From positions 1-9,264 of the forward strand of contig CAKTKX010000044.1 in assembly GCA_934572365.1 (NCBI GenBank): a stretch of DNA of 9,264 nt, in the 5' to 3' direction. The translations under genes were made by a program, and so were the position numbers. This DNA comes from an uncultured Oscillospiraceae bacterium (GTDB lineage: Bacteria; Bacillota; Clostridia; Oscillospirales; Oscillospiraceae). The notes below the pieces were generated by a model. The model searched no databases, was not told where the DNA came from, and saw only the letters and a list, made by a program, of their open reading frames with translations. Shown piece by piece: positions 1-5,496 of the stretch. Within the stretch, counting starts at the first letter, position 1. The number at the start of each line of letters is the position of its first letter.

Positions 1-359
1 ACGGACAGGGGGCGATCCAGCCAGGGGGCGATCAGCATCCCGCCGTAGCGCTCCACCGCCATGCGGGTGTAGGCGGCAGCCAGCTCAAAGTTCTCCTTGA
101 CCTTGAAGGTGGGGCGGTCGGAATGGCTGGCGCTCATGAGAAAGCCCTTGGGGCTTTCCTTCGGCACCCGAAAGGCCACGAGGGCAGAACCGCCCCGGGT
201 CAGGAAATACTTCCCGCCGGGAATGAGGGGCCATTCATCCTGCTCGTACAGCCGGGTATAACCGGCATTTTTCAGCGTCTCGGCCAGATACGCCTGGGCA
301 TGATACACGCTGTGGGACGCATCCAGAAAATCACACAATGCTTTTGTCCGGTTGTCCAT
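1..359 (-). CDS. M18 family aminopeptidase, N-terminal part (cut by window edge)
   Basis: This is the N-terminal 119 codons of a zinc metallo-aminopeptidase of family M18 (aspartyl aminopeptidase type), a cytosolic enzyme that removes N-terminal residues from peptides. The reading begins MDNRTKALCDFLDASHSVYH. It contains the family's first metal-site segment as SASHSDRPTFKVK near residues 75-87, where the His corresponds to a conserved zinc ligand in the known HTDSP/HSDSP motif. The segment YGGMLIAPWLDRPLS (about residues 104-118) matches the M18 pattern YGG-x-W-x-DR-x-LS. The ATG at 359-357 overlaps the stop of the upstream M3 peptidase gene by one base (TGATG), and the AGGGAAAA just before it can act as a ribosome site, so translational coupling is likely. 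Full family members are roughly 420-460 residues, so about three quarters of the gene, including the remaining metal ligands, lies outside the window. Confidence 0.9.
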   Translation of the reverse strand, partial: MDNRTKALCDFLDASHSVYHAQAYLAETLKNAGYTRLYEQDEWPLIPGGKYFLTRGGSALVAFRVPKESPKGFLMSASHSDRPTFKVKENFELAAAYTRMAVERYGGMLIAPWLDRPLS

Positions 360-2122
360 CACTGTTTTCCCTCCTCAAGAAGCCCGCAGACCAGGTCGAT
401 CTGCTGGGCGACAGTCTGCAAGGCACCGCGCCAGAATTCCTTATCCGTCAGGTCGATGCCCGCCACCTTGGCGACATCCTCCGCCGTGGCGACGGTGGTG
501 GTGCGCAGCAGCTTCTTGTACTTCGGCACGAAAGCCGCGCCCTCCCGCTCGTACTGAGCGTACAGTCCCCGGGCGAACAGGCCGCCGAAGGCGTAGGGGA
601 AGTTATAGAAGGTAGCGCCGTAATAATGGCTCTTGCAGATCCACATATAGGGATGGCGGAAGCCCGCGTCCAGGCCGTCGCCGTAGGACTGCTCCTGTGC
701 CTTAATCATCATGCCGCACAGGGTGTCCGCATCCATGAACTGCTGCTCCCGGTGTTCCAGCACCATGCTTTCAAACAGGTACCGGGAGTAGATGTCGCAG
801 ATGATCTGGGTGACGTCCTGAAGCTGGGACTCGATGAGCGCCAGCTCCTCGTCACGGGATTTTGCCTGCCGGATGGCCGCCTCCATGACCACGCACTCGT
901 TGAAGGTGGATGCGGTCTCCGCCACGGGCATGGAATAATCCCGGTTCAGCGGCCGGTGGGTGCGGATGCACTGGTTGTGGAAGGCGTGTCCCAACTCGTG
1001 GGCGAGGGTCACGATGCTGCCGAAGGTGCCGTCGAAGTTGGTCAGGATGCGGCTCTGGCCGATGCACTCCACCCCGGCGCAGAACGCGCCGCCGGTTTTT
1101 CCGTCCCGGGGATAGAAGTCGATCCAGCTTTCGTCAAAGGCGCGCGCCACCATGTCCGCCAATTCCTGATCGAAGGTAGAGAACAGCTCCACCAGAATCT
1201 TTTTGGCGTCCTCCGCGGTATACTGCGCCGCGGATTTGCCCATGGGCGCGAACAGGTCGTACCAGGGCAGGCCATTCTCATGCCCCAGCGCCTTTCCCTT
1301 GGCGCGGAGGTACTGCCGGAATTTGGGCATGGATTCCTCCATCGCCCCCAGCATGGCGTCCAGGGTCTGCCGCTTCATGTCGGACTGCTCCAGCGTCCGG
1401 TCAAGGGGGGACCCGTAGCCCCGGAGCTGGCAGTCCGAGATGGTTTCCAGCTTGATGGAGTTCAGGGCAAAGGCCACGGAATCCTTGATCCGGTCGTAGC
1501 AGCTCAGCTCCGCCTCGTAGGCCGCCTTCCGCACGGCGGGGTCGGGGTCGTAGGCCAGATTGCGGATGGCGGACAGATTGGTGGTTCCGCCGTTGTAGCT
1601 GACCGGCACGGTGCTGGTCAGATATCCCTGCAAATCGCTCCAGGCGCTGGAGCCGGACATGGACAGCCTGGCGCTGATCTGCTCCCCAAGACTGCCAAGC
1701 AAATGGGTGCTGTTTCGCAGCAGGCGTTCAAACAGGAAGGTGTAGTCCTTCAGCGTCTCGTCCCCGGCCACCAATACCATTAAATCGGGGATTTTCGACA
1801 CCCACTCCCGCCACTGCGCCTGGGCGCCGGCGGCGCCGCTGATTCGCTGCATCACCTGTCCCAGACGGGAGCCTGCCTCCGCGTCCCGGGTGTTCACCGA
1901 CTGGCGCAGGGAGGCGTATTCTCCCAGCTTGGCGGTCAAAACCGTCAGCGCTTCTTCCAGGGCAATGCCCTTTTTCAGGCCGTCCAGGGGTGCCTGCTCG
2001 TCCAGTTCCCCGGCGAAGGCCGTGTAATCCTTTACAAGCTTTTCCAGCTTTTCCATATCCGCGGCAAAGGCGGGATCGTCAAAGCCACGGTAAATGACGT
2101 CCAGATTCCATACTTCGTTCAT
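359..2122 (-). CDS. M3 family zinc oligoendopeptidase (PepF-like)
   Basis: The 587-residue product is a cytosolic zinc endopeptidase that cleaves short peptides, of the M3/PepF group (closest in style to the M3_fam_3 oligoendopeptidases). The zinc motif HELGH is at residues 375-379 in the context TLAHELGHAFHNQ. The third ligand is most likely Glu402 in ETASTFNE, about 27 residues downstream as expected for the family. A C-terminal FYNFPYAFGGLFARGLY segment matches the conserved tyrosine-rich substrate-binding region. Length is normal for the family and no signal peptide is seen. The start at 2122 is fixed by a strong AGGAGGG ribosome site about 8 bases upstream and by a good promoter (2153-2181). 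The gene is the first of an operon with the M18 aminopeptidase, giving an endopeptidase plus aminopeptidase pair for peptide turnover. A long open frame antisense to it is a codon-bias shadow. Confidence 0.95.
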   Translation of the reverse strand: MNEVWNLDVIYRGFDDPAFAADMEKLEKLVKDYTAFAGELDEQAPLDGLKKGIALEEALTVLTAKLGEYASLRQSVNTRDAEAGSRLGQVMQRISGAAGAQAQWREWVSKIPDLMVLVAGDETLKDYTFLFERLLRNSTHLLGSLGEQISARLSMSGSSAWSDLQGYLTSTVPVSYNGGTTNLSAIRNLAYDPDPAVRKAAYEAELSCYDRIKDSVAFALNSIKLETISDCQLRGYGSPLDRTLEQSDMKRQTLDAMLGAMEESMPKFRQYLRAKGKALGHENGLPWYDLFAPMGKSAAQYTAEDAKKILVELFSTFDQELADMVARAFDESWIDFYPRDGKTGGAFCAGVECIGQSRILTNFDGTFGSIVTLAHELGHAFHNQCIRTHRPLNRDYSMPVAETASTFNECVVMEAAIRQAKSRDEELALIESQLQDVTQIICDIYSRYLFESMVLEHREQQFMDADTLCGMMIKAQEQSYGDGLDAGFRHPYMWICKSHYYGATFYNFPYAFGGLFARGLYAQYEREGAAFVPKYKKLLRTTTVATAEDVAKVAGIDLTDKEFWRGALQTVAQQIDLVCGLLEEGKQ

Positions 2123-2152
2123 GATTTGTCCCTCCTGACAATATTTTTACTC

Positions 2153-2181
2153 ATTTTACACCAGTCTACTCCTTCCGTCAA
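2153..2181 (-). promoter_or_regulatory. Sigma-A-type promoter of the peptidase operon
   Basis: Read on the minus strand, a TTGACG -35 box (2181-2176) and a TAAAAT -10 box (2158-2153) are separated by exactly 17 bases. Transcription would begin near 2146, about 24 bases before the ATG of the M3 peptidase gene. The nearest perfect Spo0A box (2206-2212) is centred about 63 bases upstream of that start. Confidence 0.75.
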
Positions 2182-2205
2182 CTGCCCGCGGGAGCTGTCC
2201 TATTT

Positions 2206-2272
2206 TGTCGAAAATTGTAGAAAAGTTCTAAAAATATGTAGTAATTGTCGAAAATGCGCTGTTTTTGACGAG
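2206..2272 (+). promoter_or_regulatory. Phased cluster of Spo0A boxes (0A boxes)
   Basis: Two perfect copies of the 0A-box consensus TGTCGAA lie at 2206-2212 and 2246-2252, inside identical 11-base TTGTCGAAAAT tracts exactly 40 bases apart. One-mismatch TGTAGAA starts 10 bases after the first box (2216-2222), and a weaker TGACGAG starts 20 bases after the second (2266-2272). All four are in the same orientation and on one 10-base register. Spo0A is known to bind TGTCGAA boxes as dimers on tandem boxes spaced by one helical turn. The cluster is shared between the divergent peptidase promoter and the spo0A promoter, so autoregulation of spo0A is likely and co-control of the peptidase operon is possible. 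Binding itself is inferred. Confidence 0.75.
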
Positions 2273-2291
2273 CGATTATTTTTGTTTTTCC

Positions 2292-2320
2292 TTGCAAAAC
2301 CGCGTGCTTCATGGTATTCT
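2292..2320 (+). promoter_or_regulatory. Probable spo0A promoter
   Basis: TTGCAA (2292-2297) and TATTCT (2315-2320) are separated by 17 bases, giving a predicted start near 2327, about 76 bases ahead of the spo0A ATG. Both boxes are imperfect, which suits an activated promoter. A one-mismatch 0A box (TGTCGCA, 2326-2332) sits on the predicted start. No convincing sigma-H promoter (AGGA...GAAT) was seen in this interval. Confidence 0.5.
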
Positions 2321-2402
2321 TTATTTGTCGCACACGGGTTTTCGTGATTCGTGGCATTGGGGAGCAAAATCTAATCTTTTACATGACAGGAGAGGACTGT
2401 AT

Positions 2403-3182
2403 ATGGAACATGTAACAACCGTATTGATCGCGGACAGCGCGGACGACTTCTGCACCGCCCTGACCGCCGCATTGCAGCACGCCGACGGGTTTCAGGTCGT
2501 TGGAACGGCCAACGACGGGGAACAGGCCATTCGCATGGTGGAGGAGCGGAAGCCCGACGTTCTGGTGCTGGATCTGATGCTGAGCAAAAAGGACGGCATC
2601 AGCGTTCTGAAAGCCGTGTCCGGCATGGAGCGCCGCCCCATCACCCTGGCGACCTCCGTCTTTGTGACGCAGTACGTGTCCGCGGCGGCGGCCAATCTGG
2701 GGGTGCGGTATCTGATGCTGAAGCCCTGCGATATGACCGCGCTGGTGGAGCGGCTTGAGGAGATCCGGGGCGGAGACGGTCAGAAGGCCGCGGAAAAGCG
2801 CCGCCCGGACAAGACCAGCATCGAGTCCATGGTCACGGGCATCATCCACGAGATCGGCGTTCCCGCCCACATCAAGGGCTACCAGTATCTGCGGGAGGCC
2901 ATCATCATCGCGGTAAACGACATGGACGTAATCAACGCCATCACGAAGGTGCTGTATCCCCAGGTGGCGAAAACCTTCGGGACAACCCCCAGCCGGGTGG
3001 AGCGCGCCATCCGCCACGCCATCGAGGTCGCCTGGGATCGGGGCGATCTGGATACCCTGCAAAGGTTCTTTGGCTATACGGTGAGCAATACCAAGGGGAA
3101 ACCCACCAATAGTGAGTTTATCGCGCTCATTGCAGATCGGCTTCAATTGCAGCTCAAGAGCGCCGAGGCGGCGCAGTATTGA
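2403..3182 (+). CDS. spo0A: Sporulation master regulator Spo0A
   Basis: The 259-residue product is the response regulator at the end of the sporulation phosphorelay: when phosphorylated it dimerises and binds 0A boxes to switch on early sporulation genes. The receiver domain (residues 5-121) has the acidic Asp11, phosphoacceptor Asp57 in [11 protein letters not shown], Thr84 and Lys107 in LKPCDM. The second acidic-pocket residue found in Bacillus subtilis (DD) is Ser12 here. After a charged linker (122-137), the effector domain (138-255) carries the signature stretches [14 protein letters not shown] (147-160), the recognition helix [15 protein letters not shown] (197-211) and FGYTVS...KPTNSEFIA. 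The ATG at 2403 is chosen because an AGGAGAGG ribosome site (2388-2395) precedes it and the protein then begins just before the receiver fold; in-frame sequence upstream has no homology character. The gene stands alone here, without the spoIVB gene that often precedes spo0A in Clostridia. Confidence 0.98.
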   Translation: MEHVTTVLIADSADDFCTALTAALQHADGFQVVGTANDGEQAIRMVEERKPDVLVLDLMLSKKDGISVLKAVSGMERRPITLATSVFVTQYVSAAAANLGVRYLMLKPCDMTALVERLEEIRGGDGQKAAEKRRPDKTSIESMVTGIIHEIGVPAHIKGYQYLREAIIIAVNDMDVINAITKVLYPQVAKTFGTTPSRVERAIRHAIEVAWDRGDLDTLQRFFGYTVSNTKGKPTNSEFIALIADRLQLQLKSAEAAQY

Positions 3183-3249
3183 GGGATTCCCTAGACGTTT
3201 TGGCGTTTCCATTTGAACTACGCAAGCAAATTTTATCGTTCTGAAAAAT

Positions 3250-3292
3250 GCTCCTGCCTTACTGGGTACTTTACACCCAATAAGGCAGGAGC
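3250..3292. terminator. Bidirectional rho-independent terminator after spo0A
   Basis: Arms 3250-3267 and 3275-3292 pair almost perfectly (GCTCCTGCCTTA with TAAGGCAGGAGC, one C/A mismatch, then TGGGT with ACCCA) around a 7-base loop. A T-rich tract (GTTTTATTT) follows on the plus strand, and AAAAA at 3244-3248 gives a U tract on the minus strand. It can therefore terminate spo0A and the converging XRE gene. Confidence 0.92.
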
Positions 3293-3310
3293 GTTTTATT
3301 TAATGATGAT

Positions 3311-3610
3311 CTATTCGTCGCTCAACGTAAGCAGCTCTGCAATTACTTTATCCAGAAGGGGCAAATACTTCTCATCAATCCGGCGAATGGCGTCGAGCCG
3401 CTTGGAATCTTCCGGTCTGTCATTTCCGAACAGGACATAATCCGCCGACAGGCCAAGAACTTTACAGACCTTGATTAACATTTTTACAGAAATACCGGTT
3501 CTGCCGCGTTCCAGCTCTGCCAGATAAGAGACGCTGACGTCCAGTTTTTCCGCAAATTTCTCTCTTGTGTAGCCCAGTTCCTCACGCGCCTTGCGAATTC
3601 GCATATACAT
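3311..3610 (-). CDS. XRE/Cro-CI family helix-turn-helix regulator
   Basis: This 99-residue protein is a small DNA-binding regulator. The XRE helix-turn-helix occupies about residues 3-62: the first helix is RIRKAREELG, the scaffold helix TREKFAEKL (15-23) and the recognition helix SVSYLAELERGRTG (26-39), followed by the typical ISVKMLIKVCKVLGLSADYVLFG. The last 35 residues form a charged helical tail (KRLDAIRRIDEKYLPLLDKVIAEL when read in sections) that may serve dimerisation; no ligand or peptidase domain is present. The start at 3610 follows GAGGTGA with 7 bases spacing; Met3 is an alternative. It is divergent from the two lipoprotein genes and converges on spo0A across a shared terminator. 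By analogy with such divergent pairs it probably represses itself and the lipoproteins, but the ligand and target are not visible. Confidence 0.93.
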   Translation of the reverse strand: MYMRIRKAREELGYTREKFAEKLDVSVSYLAELERGRTGISVKMLIKVCKVLGLSADYVLFGNDRPEDSKRLDAIRRIDEKYLPLLDKVIAELLTLSDE

Positions 3611-3670
3611 TTACTGTCACCTCAGCATATAGTATCGGTGATAGTTACACAAATTAACATCAACAAATAT

Positions 3671-3733
3671 TGTATAAAATACATATTGCATTACTTGATG
3701 TTTTGCTGTATGATAGTGTTGTATCCAGATACA
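3671..3733. promoter_or_regulatory. Two similar dyads, candidate operators of the XRE protein
   Basis: In the AT-rich region between the XRE gene and the lipoproteins there are two related inverted repeats: TGTAT-AAA-ATACA at 3671-3683 and TGTATC-CA-GATACA at 3720-3733. Their centres are about 50 bases (roughly five helical turns) apart and they bracket the predicted lipoprotein promoter. A shorter dyad TATC-GGT-GATA lies at 3633-3643. Assignment as operators is inference from position and symmetry. Confidence 0.45.
3686..3714 (+). promoter_or_regulatory. Candidate promoter for the two lipoprotein genes
   Basis: TTGCAT (3686-3691) and TATGAT (3709-3714) are separated by 17 bases, giving a predicted start near 3721, inside the second dyad (3720-3733). 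A perfect TATAAT at 3736-3741 lacks a matching -35 box at standard spacing and is a weaker alternative. Confidence 0.45.
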
Positions 3734-3763
3734 CTTATAATTTATATGAGAGGGTGAAAATAC

Positions 3764-3973
3764 ACGAAACGGATTCTGTCAGCAATTCTTGCCGCCGCAC
3801 TTTGCCTAAGTCTTGCAGGCTGTAAAAGCAAAGCAGAACGAGACTTGGAAAACTTGGAAAAGGCCGCGGAGGAATTCCGGAAAGTGGCAGAGGATGCCGC
3901 AAAGCAGTATGACGAGGTAAAAAACGACTTTGACGACTACAATCGAGCGTTGGAAAGGATTCAGGGGAAATAA
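3764..3973 (+). CDS. Small coiled-coil lipoprotein with ACG in place of the start codon
   Basis: This 69-codon frame encodes a textbook lipoprotein signal peptide (KR, then ILSAILAAALCLSLAGC) with Cys20 as the lipidated residue. A 50-residue mature part follows that is almost entirely charged and heptad-like (ERDLENLEKAAEEF, QYDEVKNDFDDYNRALERI), so probably a single coiled coil on the outer face of the membrane. No ATG, GTG or TTG exists in frame ahead of the signal peptide: an in-frame TGA lies at 3755-3757, and the codon exactly where ATG is expected, 7 bases after AGGGTG, is ACG (3764-3766). Either ACG is used as a weak start, or the gene lost its start by a T-to-C change, or the base is a sequencing error. 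The intact frame argues that any loss is recent. The stop is one base before the next lipoprotein's ATG. Function is unknown. Confidence 0.6.
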   Translation, partial: TKRILSAILAAALCLSLAGCKSKAERDLENLEKAAEEFRKVAEDAAKQYDEVKNDFDDYNRALERIQGK

Positions 3974-3974
3974 T

Positions 3975-5438
3975 ATGAGAAAAATAGTCACTTTGGCCAT
4001 GGCAGTGATGTTGTGCATTTCATTATGCGCTTGCACCAAAACCGAAACAGTAAACGAACCGACCTCTAAAGCGCCGGAACAATCACAGCAGGCAACGGTT
4101 TCCACAGAAGCAGGAAACAGTGTCCATGCGCTTCAGCTTGGAGAGAAAGCGGACGCAGGGTTTGTGTCGTTGGAATTTTCTTCGGCGGCACTGACGTATT
4201 CGGTCGGCGGGCATGGCTTTTCCACAATCGCCGGGGATGGGAAAAGATGCTTCAGTCTGGTTGGCATTGCGGAAAACACTGGAAATGCACCGCTGCCGAT
4301 TGAGACCATGTGCGCGGAAATGGTGTTTAATGACCAGTATACGTATACTGCGTATGGCAAAATGGTAGACAGCGATAGGATACCCGCATCCCTTGCTCCG
4401 CTTGAGCAAAACGGTTTTTGGGTATATGCCGAAATCCCGGAGAATCTGGTTGACCAACTGGAAAGCTGCGTGGTACGTTTCTCCTTTAATAAAGACTGCG
4501 CCACGTATCCGAAGACAGTTGACGATGGCGATTTCGTATACGAAGTAAAGCTCAGTGAAAATGACTGCGCGGCCGCATTGGAGGCAACCGGTACAGCAAG
4601 TATTTTCTTTGACGAATGCCCCATTCTTCCCACGCCAGAAAGCTTTGAGCCGGTCAGCATAGCCTCTTCTGGCTCTTCGTCATTGAATGGAAAGGCATCG
4701 TCTATCTACTACTCCTACGTTGGCATATTCGGCAGAAACGACGATATGGAGGAAGCGTTTCAGGATTACGTTCAGCATATTCAGGAACTTGGTTTTACTG
4801 TGAAGGAAAACGGCGCAGACTATGACGTGTACGCCGGAACGGTAAAAGTGGCGACCGCATCCGTCAACAGTCAGGGGATGAAGTTTGACATCGTACCCGG
4901 GAACGAAAACATCGATTCCTCTGTTCTGGGAGACGCGAGCAATTCCGAGAGTCAACCTGAGTCTGTTCTGAAAATAGGAGATACCATCGAAACGAATTAT
5001 TGCCGGATGACGCTCGACAAATATGACAGCGACGCGGAAATAACCTCCGGGACAAGTCAAAGTGGATACTATCGATATTATACATCGGAAAACGGAGACC
5101 CATATTTCTACATTTTCGGTTCGTTTAAGAACTTAAGCGGGAAGCCTGTAGACATTCGCAATATCTACGTGCAAATGTGCTTTGACGGGACATATAATTA
5201 CAGAGGAGAGATTTCCGGCGTAAGTGATGCAATCGGCAACTTTATAACTGATGTTTCTCCGCTTGCCGAAGTGAACTATTACATTTACGCTGCTGTACCG
5301 CAGGAGCTGATTGACTCTTACAAAACTTGTGAAGTAAAGGTGGGCTTTACGGAGAACTTTGACTATAAAGTGATCGATGTAAACGACTTGCCCCAGTTTA
5401 AGATGTGCGACGACATTTTCACGATTGTTCTCCCTTAA
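3975..5438 (+). CDS. Predicted lipoprotein with duplicated beta-rich domain
   Basis: The 487-residue product is a probable surface lipoprotein of unknown function. The signal peptide MRKIVTLAMAVMLCISLCAC ends at a lipobox-like LCAC with Cys20. A Ser/Thr/Gln/Glu-rich linker spans about residues 21-50. Two copies of one domain follow at about 53-173 and 332-459. Both start L-x-[LI]-G, and share a G-x-x-x-N-x-x-x-x-P-[LV]-x-I pattern, M-x-F-x-x-x-Y-x-Y, an S-D motif, and PL...YA-x-[IV]-P-[EQ]-x-L-x-[DS] ending in C-x-V-x-[FV]-x-F. Between them is a different domain (about 205-315) with YYSYVG, an amphipathic segment and GMKFDIVPGNE. The start at 3975 is chosen because it begins the signal peptide and follows AGGGG inside the end of the preceding gene, implying coupling; an upstream in-frame ATG at 3930 would destroy the signal peptide. 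Codon use is more AT-rich than in flanking genes. Confidence 0.85.
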   Translation: MRKIVTLAMAVMLCISLCACTKTETVNEPTSKAPEQSQQATVSTEAGNSVHALQLGEKADAGFVSLEFSSAALTYSVGGHGFSTIAGDGKRCFSLVGIAENTGNAPLPIETMCAEMVFNDQYTYTAYGKMVDSDRIPASLAPLEQNGFWVYAEIPENLVDQLESCVVRFSFNKDCATYPKTVDDGDFVYEVKLSENDCAAALEATGTASIFFDECPILPTPESFEPVSIASSGSSSLNGKASSIYYSYVGIFGRNDDMEEAFQDYVQHIQELGFTVKENGADYDVYAGTVKVATASVNSQGMKFDIVPGNENIDSSVLGDASNSESQPESVLKIGDTIETNYCRMTLDKYDSDAEITSGTSQSGYYRYYTSENGDPYFYIFGSFKNLSGKPVDIRNIYVQMCFDGTYNYRGEISGVSDAIGNFITDVSPLAEVNYYIYAAVPQELIDSYKTCEVKVGFTENFDYKVIDVNDLPQFKMCDDIFTIVLP

Positions 5439-5455
5439 AAGCCACCATACAAAAA

Positions 5456-5485
5456 ACTCCCAACCGATTTTACCCGGTTGGGAGT
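5456..5485. terminator. Bidirectional rho-independent terminator
   Basis: An 11-base perfect stem (ACTCCCAACCG with CGGTTGGGAGT) encloses an 8-base loop at 5467-5474. ATTTT follows on the plus strand, and a run of six A at 5451-5456 gives a U tract on the minus strand. It serves the converging lipoprotein gene and the foldase/protease gene. Confidence 0.92.
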
Positions 5486-5496
5486 ATTTTCATCAT

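Noticed and set aside
338..1783. A 481-codon open frame on the plus strand opposite the M3 peptidase gene.
   Set aside because: It is antisense to a clearly conserved enzyme, has a composition rich in Gly, Val, His and Gln typical of a GC-bias shadow frame, and lacks a ribosome site or recognisable domain.
2265..2402. An N-terminal extension of Spo0A from an upstream alternative start.
   Set aside because: The extension would run through the predicted promoter and has no homology character; the ATG at 2403 has a good ribosome site and begins the receiver fold at the usual place.
2379..3212. A 277-codon minus-strand open frame opposite spo0A.
   Set aside because: It is fully covered by the unmistakable Spo0A coding sequence, and its His/Gly/Leu-rich product is a shadow of Spo0A codons.
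3754..3831. A GTG-started frame overlapping the small lipoprotein in another phase.
   Set aside because: It has no ribosome site at proper spacing and ends at a TAA after about 25 codons; the product shows no signal peptide or other feature.
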